From positions 16,422-80,421 of the forward strand of contig JAUCBJ010007911.1 of the NCBI GenBank assembly GCA_032718475.1: a stretch of 64,000 bases of DNA, given 5' to 3'. This DNA is from Nemertoderma westbladi (taxonomy: Eukaryota; Xenacoelomorpha; Nemertodermatida; Nemertodermatidae). Below the pieces are notes generated by a model. That model was not told the origin of the DNA. It did no database searches and saw only the letters and a program-made list of their open reading frames with translations. Shown one piece after another: positions 31,201 through 46,200 of the stretch (the first letter of the stretch is position 1; every line of letters starts with the position of its first letter). Both the position numbers and the translations under genes were made by a program.

Positions 31201-34200
31201 TCAGTACGACTGTGTGTAGATTATCGAGCTCAGTATGTCTGTGTGTAGATTATCGAGCTCATTACGTATGTGTGTAGATTATCGAGCTCAGTACGTCTGT
31301 GTGTAGATTATCGAGCTCAGTACGTCTGTGTGTAGATTATCGAGCTCAGTACGTCCGTGTGTAGATTATCGCGCTCAGTACGTCTGTGTGTAGATTATCG
31401 AGCTGAGTACGTCTGTGTGTAGATTATCGAGCTCAGTACGTCTGTGTGTAGTTTTTCGCGCTCATTACGTCTGTGTGTGTAGATTATCGAGCTCAGTACG
31501 TCTGTGTGTATGTTGATTATCGCGCTCAGTACGTCTGTGTGTAGATTATCGAGCTCAGTACGTCTGTGTGTAGATTATCGAGCTCAGTACGTCTGTGTGT
31601 AGTTTTTCGCGCTCATTACGTCTGTGTGTGTAGATTATCGAGCTCAGTACGTCTGTGTGTATGTTGATTATCGCGCTCAGTACGTCTGTGTGTAGATTAT
31701 CGAGCTCAGTACGTCTGTTTGTAGATTATCGAGCTCAGTACGTCTGTGTGTATATTACCGCGCTCAGTACGTCTGTGTGTATGTTGATTATCGCGCTCAG
31801 TACGTCTGTGTGTAGATTATCGAGCTCAGTACGTCTGTTTGTAGATTATCGAGCTCAGTACGTCTGTGTGTATATTACCGCGCTCAGTACGTCTGTGTGT
31901 GTAGATTATCGAGCTCAGTACGTCTGTGTGTAGATTATCGCGCTCAGTACGTCTGTGTGTAGATTATCGAGCTCAGTACGTCTGTGTGTAGATTATTGAG
32001 CTCATAACGTTTTTGTGTATATTATCGCGCTCAGTACGTCTGTGTGTAGATTATCGCGCTCAGTACGTCTGTGTGTATGTTGATTATCGCGCTCAGTACG
32101 TCTGTGTGTAGATTATCGCGCTCAGTACGTCTGTGTGTAGATTATCGAGCTCAGTACGTCTGTGTGTAGATTATCGAGCTCAGTACGTTTGTGTGTAGAT
32201 TATCGAGCTCAGTACGTCTGTGTGTAGATTATCGAGCTCAGTACGTCTGTGTGTAGATTATCGAGCTCAGTACGTCTGTGTGTAGATTATTGAGCTCATA
32301 ACGTTTGTGTGTAGATTATCGCGCTCAGTACGTCTGTGTGTAGATTATCGCGCTCATTACGTCTGTGTGTGTAGATTATCGAGCTCAGTACGTCTGTGTG
32401 TAGATTATCGCGCTCAGTACGTCTGTGTGTAGATTATCGAGCTCAGTACGTCTGGGTGTAGATTATCAAGCTCAGTACGTTTGTGTGTAGATTATCGAGC
32501 TCAGTACGTCTGTGTGTAGATTATCGAGCTCAGTACGTCTGTGTGTAGATTATCGCGCTCAGTACGTCTGTGTGTAGATTATCGAGCTCAGTACGTCTGT
32601 GTGTAGATTATCGAGCTCATAACGTTTGTGTGTAGATTATCGAGCTCAGTACGTCTGTGTGTAGATTATCGCGCTCATTACGTCTGTGTGTGTAGATTAT
32701 CGAGCTCAGTACGTCTGTGTGTAGATTATCGCGCTCAGTACGTCTGTGTGTAGATTATCGAGCTCAGTACGTCTGGGTGTAGATTATCAAGCTCAGTACG
32801 TTTGTGTGTAGATTATCGAGCTCAGTACGTCTGTGTGTAGATTATCGAGCTCAGTACGTCTGTGTGTAGATTATTGAGCTCATAACGTTTGTGTGTAGAT
32901 TATCGCGCTCAGTACGTCTGTGTGTAGATTATCGCGCTCAGTACGTCTGTGTGTAGATTATCGAGCTCATAACGTTTGTGTGTAGATTATCGAGCTCAGT
33001 ACGTCTGTGTGTAGATTATCGAGCTCGGTACGTCTGTGTGTAGATTATTGAGCTCATAACGTTTGTGTGTAGATTATCGCGCTCAGTACGTCTGTGTGTA
33101 GATTATCGAGCTCAGTACGTCTGTGTGTAGATTATCGAGCTCAGTACGTCTGTGTGTGTGTAGATTATCGAGCTGAGTACGTCTGTGTGTAGATTATCGA
33201 GCCCAGTACGTCTGTGTGTAGATTATCGAGCTCAGTACGTCTGTGTGTAGATTATCGAGCTGAGTACGTCTGTGTGTAGATTATCGAGCTCATTACGTCT
33301 GTGTGTAGAATATCGAGCTCATTACGTCTGTGTGTAGAATATCGAGCTCAGTACGTCTGTGTGTAGATTATCGAACTCAGTACGTCTGTGTGTAGATTAT
33401 CGAGCTCAGTACGTCTGTGTGTAGATTATCGAGCTCAGTACGTCTGTGTGTAGAATTTCGAGCTCATTACGTCAGTGTGTAGATTATCGAGCTCAGTACG
33501 ACTGTGTGTAGATTATCGAACTCAGTACGTCTGTGTGTAGATTATCGAGCTCAGTACGTCTGTGTGTAGATTATCGAGCTCAGTACGTCTGTGTGTAGAT
33601 TATCGAGCTGAGTACGTCTGTGTGTAGATTATCGAGCTCATTACGTCTGTGTGTAGAATATCGAGCTCATTACGTCTGTGTGTAGAATATCGAGCTCAGT
33701 ACGTCTGTGTGTAGATTATCGAACTCAGTACGTCTGTGTGTAGATTATCGAGCTCAGTACGTCTGTGTGTAGATTATCGAGCTCAGTACGTCTGTGTGTA
33801 GAATTTCGAGCTCATTACGTCAGTGTGTAGATTATCGAGCTCAGTACGACTGTGTGTAGATTATCGAACTCAGTACGTCTGTGTGTAGATTATCGAGCTC
33901 AGTACGTCTGTGTGTAGATTATCGAGCCCAGTACGTCTGTGTGTAGATTATCGAGCTCAGTACGTCTGTGTGTAGATTATCGAGCTGAGTACGTCTGTGT
34001 GTAGATTATCGAGCTCATTACGTCTGTGTGTAGAATATCGAGCTCATTACGTCTGTGTGTAGAATATCGAGCTCAGTACGTCTGTGTGTAGATTATCGAA
34101 CTCAGTACGTCTGTGTGTAGATTATCGAGCTCAGTACGTCTGTGTGTAGATTATCGAGCTCAGTACGTCTGTGTGTAGAATTTCGAGCTCATTACGTCAG

Positions 34201-37200
34201 TGTGTAGATTATCGAGCTCAGTACGACTGTGTGTAGATTATCGAACTCAGTACGTCTGTGTGTAGATTATCGAGCTCAGTACGTCTGTGTGTAGATTATC
34301 GAGCTCAGTACGTCTGTGTGTAGATTATCGAGCTCAGTACGTCTGTGTGTAGATTATCGAGCTCAGTACGTCTGTGTGTAGATTATCGAGCTCATTACGT
34401 CTGTGTGTAGATTATCGAGCTCAGTACGTCTGTGTGTAGATTATCGAGCTCATTACGTCTGTGTGTAGATTATCGAGCTCAGTACGACTGTGTGTAGATT
34501 ATCGAGCTCAGTACGTCTGTGTGTAGATTATCGAGCTCAGTACGACTGTGTGTAGATTATCGAGCTCAGTATGTCTGTGTGTAGATTATCGAGCTCATTA
34601 CGTCTGTGTGTAGTTTTTCGCGCTCATTACGTCTGTGTGTAGATTATCGAGCTCAGTACGTCTGTGTGTAGATTATCGAGCTCAGTACGTCAGTGTGTAG
34701 AATATCGAGCTCAGTACGTCTGTGTGTAGTTTTTCTCGCTCATTACGTCTGTGTGTGTAGATTATCGAGCTCAGTACGTCTGTGTGTAGATTATCGAGCT
34801 CAGTACGTCTGTGTGTAGATTATCGAGCTCATCACGTCTGTATGTAGAATATCGCGCTCAGTACGTCTGTGTGTAGTTTTTCGCGCTCATTACGTCTGTG
34901 TGTGTAGATTATCGAGCTCAGTACGTCTGTGTGTAGATTATCGAACTCAGTACGTCTGTGTGTAGATTATCGAGCTCAGTACGTCTGTGTGTAGATTATC
35001 GAACTCAGTACGTCTGTGTGTAGATTATCGAGCTCATTACGTATGTGTGTAGATTATCGAGCTCAGTACGTATATGTGTAGATTATCGAGCTCATTACGT
35101 CTGTGTGTGTAGATTATCGAGCTCATTACGTCTGTGTGTAGATTATCGAGCTCAGTACGTCTGTGTGTAGATTATCGAGCCCAGTACGTCTGTGTGTAGA
35201 TTATCGAGCTCAGTACGTCTGTGTGTAGATTATCGAGCTCAGTACGTCTGTGTGTAGATTATCGAGCTCAGTACGTCTGTGTGTAGATTATCGAGCTCAT
35301 CACGTCTGTGTGTAGAATATCGAGCTCATAACGTTTGTGTGTAGATTATCGAGCTCAGTACGTCTGTGTGTAGATTATCGAGCTCAGTACGTCTGTGTGT
35401 AGATTATTGAGCTCATAACGTCTGTGTGTAGATTATCGCGCTCAGTACGTCTGTGTGTAGATTATCGAGCTCAGTACGTCTGGGTGTAGATTATCAAGCT
35501 CAGTACGTTTGTGTGTAGATTATCGAGCTCAGTACGTCTGTGTGTAGATTATCGAGCTCAGTACGTCTGTGTGTAGATTATCGCGCTCAGTACGTCTGTG
35601 TGTAGATTATCGAGCTCAGTACGTCTGTGTGTAGATTATCGAGCTCATAACGTTTGTGTGTAGATTATCGAGCTCAGTACGTCTGTGTGTAGATTATCGC
35701 GCTCAGTACGTCTGTGTGTAGATTATCGCGCTCATTACGTCTGTGTGTGTAGATTATCGAGCTCAGTACGTCTGTGTGTAGATTATCGCGCTCAGTACGT
35801 CTGTGTGTAGATTATCGAGCTCAGTACGTCTGGGTGTAGATTATCAAGCTCAGTACGTTTGTGTGTAGATTATCGAGCTCAGTACGTCTGTGTGTAGATT
35901 ATCGAGCTCAGTACGTCTGTGTGTAGATTATTGAGCTCATAACGTTTGTGTGTAGATTATCGCGCTCAGTACGTCTGTGTGTAGATTATCGCGCTCAGTA
36001 CGTCTGTGTGTAGATTATCGAGCTCATAACGTTTGTGTGTAGATTATCGAGCTCAGTACGTCTGTGTGTAGATTATCGAGCTCGGTACGTCTGTGTGTAG
36101 ATTATTGAGCTCATAACGTTTGTGTGTAGATTATCGCGCTCAGTACGTCTGTGTGTAGATTATCGAGCTCAGTACGTCTGTGTGTAGATTATCGAGCTCA
36201 GTACGTCTGTGTGTGTGTAGATTATCGAGCTGAGTACGTCTGTGTGTAGATTATCGAGCCCAGTACGTCTGTGTGTAGTTTTTCGCGCTCATTACGTCTG
36301 TGTGTAGATTATCGAGCTCAGTACGTCTGTGTGTAGATTATCGAGCTCAGTACGTCTGTGTGTAGAATATCGAGCTCAGTACGTCTGTGTGTAGTTTTTC
36401 TCGCTCATTACGTCTGTGTGTGTAGATTATCGAGCTCAGTACGTCTGTGTGTAGATTATCGAGCTCAGTACGTCTGTGTGTAGATTATCGAGCTCATCAC
36501 GTCTGTATGTAGAATATCGCGCTCAGTACGTCTGTGTGTAGTTTTTCGCGCTCATTACGTCTGTGTGTGTAGATTATCGAGCTCAGTACGTCTGTGTGTA
36601 GATTATCGATCTCAGTACGTCTGTGTGTAGATTATCGAGCTCAGTACGTCTGTGTGTAGATTATCGAACTCAGTACGTCTGTGTGTAGATTATCGAGCTC
36701 ATTACGTATGTGTGTAGATTATCGAGCTCAGTACGTATATGTGTAGATTATCGAGCTCATTACGTCTGTGTGTGTAGATTATCGAGCTCATTACGTCTGT
36801 GTGTAGATTATCGAGCTCAGTACGTCTGTGTGTAGATTATCGAGCCCAGTACGTCTGTGTGTAGATTATCGAGCTCAGTACGTCTGTGTGTAGATTATCG
36901 AGCTCAGTACGTCTGTGTGTAGATTATCGAGCTCAGTACGTCTGTGTGTAGATTATTGAGCTCATAACGTCTGTGTGTAGATTATCGCGCTCAGTACGTC
37001 TGTGTGTAGATTATCGAGCTCAGTACGTCTGGGTGTAGATTATCAAGCTCAGTACGTTTGTGTGTAGATTATCGAGCTCAGTACGTCTGTGTGTAGATTA
37101 TCGAGCTCAGTACGTCTGTGTGTAGATTATCGCGCTCAGTACGTCTGTGTGTAGATTATCGAGCTCAGTACGTCTGTGTGTAGATTATCGAGCTCATAAC

Positions 37201-40200
37201 GTTTGTGTGTAGATTATCGAGCTCAGTACGTCTGTGTGTAGATTATCGAGCTCAGTACGTCTGTGTGTAGATTATTGAGCTCATAACGTTTGTGTGTAGA
37301 TTATCGCGCTCAGTACGTCTGTGTGTAGATTATCGCGCTCATTACGTCTGTGTGTGTAGATTATCGAGCTCAGTACGTCTGTGTGTAGATTATCGCGCTC
37401 AGTACGTCTGTGTGTAGATTATCGAGCTCATAACGTTTGTGTGTAGATTATCGCGCTCAGTACGTCTGTGTGTAGATTATCGCGCTCAGTACGTCTGTGT
37501 GTAGATTATCGAGCTCAGTACGTCTGTGTGTAGATTATTGAGCTCATAACGTTTGTGTGTAGATTATCGCGCTCAGTACGTCTGTGTGTAGATTATCGCG
37601 CTCAGTACGTCTGTGTGTAGATTATCGAGCTCATAACGTTTGTGTGTAGATTATCGAGCTTAGTACGTCTGTGTGTAGATTATCGAGCTCGGTACGTCTG
37701 TGTGTAGATTATTGAGCTCATAACGTTTGTGTGTAGATTATCGCGCTCAGTACGTCTGTGTGTAGATTATCGAGCTCAGTACGTCTGTGTGTAGATTATC
37801 GAGCTCAGTACGTCTGTGTGTGTGTAGATTATCGAGCTGAGTACGTCTGTGTGTAGATTATCGAGCCCAGTACGTCTGTGTGTAGATTATCGAGCTCAGT
37901 ACGTCTGTGTGTAGATTATCGAGCTGAGTACGTCTGTGTGTAGATTATCGAGCTCATTACGTCTGTGTGTAGAATATCGAGCTCATTACGTCTGTGTGTA
38001 GAATATCGAGCTCAGTACGTCTGTGTGTAGATTATCGAACTCAGTACGTCTGTGTGTAGATTATCGAGCTCAGTACGTCTGTGTGTAGATTATCGAGCTC
38101 AGTACGTCTGTGTGTAGATTATCGAGCTCAGTACGTCTGTGTGTAGATTATCGAGCTCAGTACGTCTGTGTGTAGATTATCGAGCTCAGTACGACTGTGT
38201 GTAGATTATCGAACTCAGTACGTCTGTGTGTAGATTATCGAGCTCAGTACGTCTGTGTGTAGATTATCGAGCTCAGTACGTCTGTGTGTAGATTATCGAG
38301 CTCAGTACGTCTGTGTGTAGATTATCGAGCTCAGTACGTCTGTGTGTAGATTATCGAGCTCATTACGTCTGTGTGTAGATTATCGAGCTCAGTACGTCTG
38401 TGTGTAGATTATCGAGCTCATTACGTCTGTGTGTAGATTATCGAGCTCAGTACGACTGTGTGTAGATTATCGAGCTCAGTACGTCTGTGTGTAGATTATC
38501 GAGCTCAGTACGTCTGTGTGTAGATTATCGAGCTCAGTACGTCTGTGTGTGTAGATTATCGAGCTCAGTACGTCTGTGTGTAGATTATCGAGCTCATTAC
38601 GTCTGTGTGTAGATTATCGAGCTCAGTACGACTGTGTGTAGATTATCGAGCTCAGTACGTCTGTGTGTAGATTATCGAGCTCAGTATGTCTGTGTGTAGA
38701 TTATCGAGCTCATTACGTCTGTGTGTAGTTTTTCGCGCTCATTGCGTCTGTGTGTAGATTATCGAGCTCAGTACGTCTGTGTGTAGATTATCGAGCTCAG
38801 TACGTCTGTGTGTAGAATATCGAGCTCAGTACGTCTGTGTGTAGTTTTTCTCGCTCATTACGTCTGTGTGTGTAGATTATCGAGCTCAGTACGTCTGTGT
38901 GTAGATTATCGAGCTCAGTACGTCTGTGTGTAGATTATCGAGCTCATCACGTCTGTATGTAGAATATCGCGCTCAGTACGTCTGTGTGTAGTTTTTCGCG
39001 CTCATTACGTCTGTGTGTGTAGATTATCGAGCTCAGTACGTCTGTGTGTAGATTATCGAACTCAGTACGTCTGTGTGTAGATTATCGAGCTCAGTACGTC
39101 TGTGTGTAGATTATCGAACTCAGTACGTCTGTGTGTAGATTATCGAGCTCATTACGTATGTGTGTAGATTATCGAGCTCAGTACGTATATGTGTAGATTA
39201 TCGAGCTCATTACGTCTGTGTGTGTAGATTATCGAGCTCATTACGTCTGTGTGTAGATTATCGAGCTCAGTACGTCTGTGTGTAGATTATCGAGCCCAGT
39301 ACGTCTGTGTGTAGATTATCGAGCTCAGTACGTCTGTGTGTAGATTATCGAGCTCAGTACGTCTGTGTGTAGATTATCGAGCTCAGTACGTCTGTGTGTA
39401 GATTATCGAGCTCATCACGTCTGTGTGTAGAATATCGAGCTCATAACGTTTGTGTGTAGATTATCGAGCTCAGTACGTCTGTGTGTAGATTATCGAGCTC
39501 AGTACGTCTGTGTGTAGATTATTGAGCTCATAACGTCTGTGTGTAGATTATCGCGCTCAGTACGTCTGTGTGTAGATTATCGAGCTCAGTACGTCTGGGT
39601 GTAGATTATCAAGCTCAGTACGTTTGTGTGTAGATTATCGAGCTCAGTACGTCTGTGTGTAGATTATCGAGCTCAGTACGTCTGTGTGTAGATTATCGCG
39701 CTCAGTACGTCTGTGTGTAGATTATCGAGCTCAGTACGTCTGTGTGTAGATTATCGAGCTCATAACGTTTGTGTGTAGATTATCGAGCTCAGTACGTCTG
39801 TGTGTAGATTATCGAGCTCAGTACGTCTGTGTGTTGATTATTGAGCTCATAACGTTTGTGTGTAGATTATCGCGCTCAGTACGTCTGTGTGTAGATTATC
39901 GCGCTCATTACGTCTGTGTGTGTAGATTATCGAGCTCAGTACGTCTGTGAATAGATTATCGCGCTCAGTACGTCTGTGTGTAGATTATCGAGCTCAGTAC
40001 GTCTGGGTGTAGATTATCAAGCTCAGTACGTTTGTGTGTAGATTATCGAGCTCAGTACGTCTGTGTGTAGATTATCGAGCTCAGTACGTCTGTGTGTAGA
40101 TTATTGAGCTCATAACGTTTGTGTGTAGATTATCGCGCTCAGTACGTCTGTGTGTAGATTATCGCGCTCAGTACGTCTGTGTGTAGATTATCGAGCTCAT

Positions 40201-43200
40201 AACGTTTGTGTGTAGATTATCGAGCTCAGTACGTCTGTGTGTAGATTATCGAGCTCGGTACGTCTGTGTGTAGATTATTGAGCTCATAACGTTTGTGTGT
40301 AGATTATCGCGCTCAGTTCGTCTGTGTGTAGATTATCGAGCTCAGTACGTCTGTGTGTAGATTATCGAGCTCAGTACGTCTGTGTGTGTGTAGATTATCG
40401 AGCTGAGTACGTCTGTGTGTAGATTATCGAGCCCAGTACGTCTGTGTGTAGATTATCGAGCTCAGTACGTCTGTGTGTAGATTATCGAGCTGAGTACGTC
40501 TGTGTGTAGATTATCGAGCTCATTACGTCTGTGTGTAGAATATCGAGCTCATTACGTCTGTGTGTAGAATATCGAGCTCAGTACGTCTGTGTGTAGATTA
40601 TCGAACTCAGTACGTCTGTGTGTAGATTATCGAGCTCAGTACGTCTGTGTGTAGATTATCGAGCTCAGTACGTCTGTGTGTAGAATTTCGAGCTCATTAC
40701 GTCAGTGTGTAGATTATCGAGCTCAGTACGACTGTGTGTAGATTATCGAACTCAGTACGTCTGTGTGTAGATTATCGAGCTCAGTACGTCTGTGTGTAGA
40801 TTATCGAGCTCAGTACGTCTGTGTGTAGATTATGGAGCTCAGTACGTCTGTGTGTAGATTATCGAGCTCAGTACGTCTGTGTGTAGATTATCGAGCTCAT
40901 TACGTCTGTGTGTAGATTATCGAGCTCAGTACGTCTGTGTGTGTAGATTATCGAGCTCAGTACGTCTGTGTGTAGATTATCGAGCTCATTACGTCTGTGT
41001 GTAGATTATCGAGCTCAGTACGACTGTGTGTAGATTATCGAGCTCAGTACGTCTGTGTGTAGATTATCGAGCTCAGTATGTCTGTGTGTAGATTATCGAG
41101 CTCATTACGTCTGTGTGTAGTTTTTCGCGCTCATTGCGTCTGTGTGTAGATTATCGAGCTCAGTACGTCTGTGTGTAGATTATCGAGCTCAGTACGTCTG
41201 TGTGTAGAATATCGAGCTCAGTACGTCTGTGTGTAGTTTTTCTCGCTCATTACGTCTGTGTGTGTAGATTATCGAGCTCAGTACGTCTGTGTGTAGATTA
41301 TCGAGCTCAGTACGTCTGTGTGTAGATTATCGAGCTCATCACGTCTGTATGTAGAATATCGCGCTCAGTACGTCTGTGTGTAGTTTTTCGCGCTCATTAC
41401 GTCTGTGTGTGTAGATTATCGAGCTCAGTACGTCTGTGTGTAGATTATCGAACTCAGTACGTCTGTGTGTAGATTATCGAGCTCAGTACGTCTGTGTGTA
41501 GATTATCGAACTCAGTACGTCTGTGTGTAGATTATCGAGCTCATTACGTATGTGTGTAGATTATCGAGCTCAGTACGTATATGTGTAGATTATCGAGCTC
41601 ATTACGTCTGTGTGTGTAGATTATCGAGCTCATTACGTCTGTGTGTAGATTATCGAGCTCAGTACGTCTGTGTGTAGATTATCGAGCCCAGTACGTCTGT
41701 GTGTAGATTATCGAGCTCAGTACGTCTGTGTGTAGATTATCGAGCTCAGTACGTCTGTGTGTAGATTATCGAGCTCAGTACGTCTGTGTGTAGATTATCG
41801 AGCTCATCACGTCTGTGTGTAGAATATCGAGCTCATAACGTTTGTGTGTAGATTATCGAGCTCAGTACGTCTGTGTGTAGATTATCGAGCTCAGTACGTC
41901 TGTGTGTAGATTATTGAGCTCATAACGTCTGTGTGTAGATTATCGCGCTCAGTACGTCTGTGTGTAGATTATCGAGCTCAGTACGTCTGGGTGTAGATTA
42001 TCAAGCTCAGTACGTTTGTGTGTAGATTATCGAGCTCAGTACGTCTGTGTGTAGATTATCGAGCTCAGTACGTCTGTGTGTAGATTATCGCGCTCAGTAC
42101 GTCTGTGTGTAGATTATCGAGCTCAGTACGTCTGTGTGTAGATTATCGAGCTCATAACGTTTGTGTGTAGATTATCGAGCTCAGTACGTCTGTGTGTAGA
42201 TTATCGAGCTCAGTACGTCTGTGTGTAGATTATTGAGCTCATAACGTTTGTGTGTAGATTATCGCGCTCAGTACGTCTGTGTGTAGATTATCGCGCTCAT
42301 TACGTCTGTGTGTGTAGATTATCGAGCTCAGTACGTCTGTGAGTAGATTATCGCGCTCAGTACGTCTGTGTGTAGATTATCGAGCTCAGTACGTCTGGGT
42401 GTAGATTATCAAGCTCAGTACGTTTGTGTGTAGATTATCGAGCTCAGTACGTCTGTGTGTAGATTATCGAGCTCAGTACGTCTGTGTGTAGATTATTGAG
42501 CTCATAACGTTTGTGTGTAGATTATCGCGCTCAGTACGTCTGTGTGTAGATTATCGCGCTCAGTACGTCTGTGTGTAGATTATCGAGCTCATAACGTTTG
42601 TGTGTAGATTATCGAGCTCAGTACGTCTGTGTGTAGATTATCGAGCTCGGTACGTCTGTGTGTAGATTATTGAGCTCATAACGTTTGTGTGTAGATTATC
42701 GCGCTCAGTACGTCTGTGTGTAGATTATCGAGCTCAGTACGTCTGTGTGTAGATTATCGAGCTCAGTACGTCTGTGTGTGTGTAGATTATCGAGCTGAGT
42801 ACGTCTGTGTGTAGATTATCGAGCCCAGTACGTCTGTGTGTAGATTATCGAGCTCAGTACGTCTGTGTGTAGATTATCGAGCTGAGTACGTCTGTGTGTA
42901 GATTATCGAGCTCATTACGTCTGTGTGTAGAATATCGAGCTCATTACGTCTGTGTGTAGAATATCGAGCTCAGTACGTCTGTGTGTAGATTATCGAACTC
43001 AGTACGTCTGTGTGTAGATTATCGAGCTCAGTACGTCTGTGTGTAGATTATCGAGCTCAGTACGTCTGTGTGTAGAATTTCGAGCTCATTACGTCAGTGT
43101 GTAGATTATCGAGCTCAGTACGACTGTGTGTAGATTATCGAACTCAGTACGTCTGTGTGTAGATTATCGAGCTCAGTACGTCTGTGTGTAGATTATCGAG

Positions 43201-46200
43201 CTTAGTACGTCTGTGTGTAGATTATCGAGCTCAGTACGTCTGTGTGTAGATTATCGAGCTCAGTACGTCTGTGTGTAGATTATCGAGCTCATTACGTCTG
43301 TGTGTAGATTATCGAGCTCAGTACGTCTGTGTGTAGATTATCGAGCTCATTACGTCTGTGTGTAGATTATCGAGCTCAGTACGACTGTGTGTAGATTATC
43401 GAGCTCAGTACGTCTGTGTGTAGATTATCGAGCTCAGTACGTCTGTGTGTAGATTATCGAGCTCAGTACGTCTGTGTGTGTAGATTATCGAGCTCAGTAC
43501 GTCTGTGTGTAGATTATCGAGCTCATTACGTCTGTGTGTAGATTATCGAGCTCAGTACGACTGTGTGTAGATTATCGAGCTAAGTACGTCTGTGTGTAGA
43601 TTATCGAGCTCAGTATGTCTGTGTGTAGATTATCGAGCTCATTACGTCTGTGTGTAGTTTTTCGCGCTCATTACGTCTGTGTGTAGATTATCGCGCTCAG
43701 TACGTCTGTGTGTAGATTATCGAGCTCAGTACGTCTGGGTGTAGATTATCAAGCTCAGTACGTTTGTGTGTAGATTATCGAGCTCAGTACGTCTGTGTGT
43801 AGATTATCGAGCTCAGTACGTCTGTGTGTAGATTATTGAGCTCATAACGTTTGTGTGTAGATTATCGCGCTCAGTACGTCTGTGTGTAGATTATCGCGCT
43901 CAGTACGTCTGTGTGTAGATTATCGAGCTCATAACGTTTGTGTGTAGATTATCGAGCTCAGTACGTCTGTGTGTAGATTATCGAGCTCGGTACGTCTGTG
44001 TGTAGATTATTGAGCTCATAACGTTTGTGTGTAGATTATCGCGCTCAGTACGTCTGTGTGTAGATTATCGAGCTCAGTACGTCTGTGTGTAGATTATCGA
44101 GCTCAGTACGTCTGTGTGTGTGTAGATTATCGAGCTGAGTACGTCTGTGTGTAGATTATCGAGCCCAGTACGTCTGTGTGTAGATTATCGCGCTCAGTAC
44201 GTCTGTGTGTAGATTATCGCGCTCAGTACGTCTGTGTGTAGATTATCGAGCTCATAACGTTTGTGTGTAGATTATCGAGCTCAGTACGTCTGTGTGTAGA
44301 TTATCGAGCTCGGTACGTCTGTGTGTAGATTATTGAGCTCATAACGTTTGTGTGTAGATTATCGCGCTCAGTACGTCTGTGTGTAGATTATCGAGCTCAG
44401 TACGTCTGTGTGTAGATTATCGAGCTCAGTACGTCTGTGTGTGTGTAGATTATCGAGCTGAGTACGTCTGTGTGTAGATTATCGAGCCCAGTACGTCTGT
44501 GTGTAGATTATCGAGCTCAGTACGTCTGTGTGTAGATTATCGAGCTGAGTACGTCTGTGTGTAGATTATCGAGCTCATTACGTCTGTGTGTAGAATATCG
44601 AGCTCATTACGTCTGTGTGTAGAATATCGAGCTCAGTACGTCTGTGTGTAGATTATCGAACTCAGTACGTCTGTGTGTAGATTATCGAGCTCAGTACGTC
44701 TGTGTGTAGATTATCGAGCTCAGTACGTCTGTGTGTAGAATTTCGAGCTCATTACGTCAGTGTGTAGATTATCGAGCTCAGTACGACTGTGTGTAGATTA
44801 TCGAACTCAGTACGTCTGTGTGTAGATTATCGAGCTCAGTACGTCTGTGTGTAGATTATCGAGCTCAGTACGTCTGTGTGTAGATTATCGAGCTCAGTAC
44901 GTCTGTGTGTAGATTATCGAGCTCAGTACGTCTGTGTGTAGATTATCGAGCTCATTACGTCTGTGTGTAGATTATCGAGCTCAGTACGTCTGTGTGTAGA
45001 TTATCGAGCTCATTACGTCTGTGTGTAGATTATCGAGCTCAGTACGACTGTGTGTAGATTATCGAGCTCAGTACGTCTGTGTGTAGATTATCGAGCTCAG
45101 TACGTCTGTGTGTAGATTATCGAGCTCAGTACGTCTGTGTGTGTAGATTATCGAGCTCAGTACGTCTGTGTGTAGATTATCGAGCTCATTACGTCTGTGT
45201 GTAGATTATCGAGCACAGTACGACTGTGTGTAGATTATCGAGCTCAGTACGTCTGTGTGTAGATTATCGAGCTCAGTATGTCTGTGTGTAGATTATCGAG
45301 CTCATTACGTCTGTGTGTAGTTTTTCGCGCTCATTACGTCTGTGTGTAGATTATCGAGCTCAGTACGTCTGTGTGTAGATTATCGAGCTCAGTACGTCTG
45401 TGTGTAGAATATCGAGCTCAGTACGTCTGTGTGTAGTTTTTCTCGCTCATTACGTCTGTGTGTGTAGATTATCGAGCTCAGTACGTCTGTGTGTAGATTA
45501 TCGAGCTCAGTACGTCTGTGTGTAGATTATCGAGCTCATCACGTCTGTATGTAGAATATCGCGCTCAGTACGTCTGTGTGTAGTTTTTCGCGCTCATTAC
45601 GTCTGTGTGTGTAGATTATCGAGCTCAGTACGTCTGTGTGTAGATTATCGAACTCAGTACGTCTGTGTGTAGATTATCGAGCTCAGTACGTCTGTGTGTA
45701 GATTATCGAACTCAGTACGTCTGTGTGTAGATTATCGAGCTCATTACGTATGTGTGTAGATTATCGAGCTCAGTACGTATATGTGTAGATTATCGAGCTC
45801 ATTACGTCTGTGTGTGTAGATTATCGAGCTCATTACGTCTGTGTGTAGATTATCGAGCTCAGTACGTCTGTGTGTAGATTATCGAGCCCAGTACGTCTGT
45901 GTGTAGATTATCGAGCTCAGTACGTCTGTGTGTAGATTATCGAGCTCAGTACGTCTGTGTGTAGATTATCGAGCTCAGTACGTCTGTGTGTAGATTATCG
46001 AGCTCATCACGTCTGTGTGTAGAATATCGAGCTCAGTACGTCTGTGTGTAGTTTTTCGCGCTCATTACGTCTGTGTGTGTAGATTATCGAGCTCAGTACG
46101 TCTGTGTGTAGATTATCGAACTCAGTACGTCTGTGTGTAGATTATCGAGCTCAGTACGTCTGTGTGTAGATTATCGAACTCAGTACGTCTGTGTGTAGAT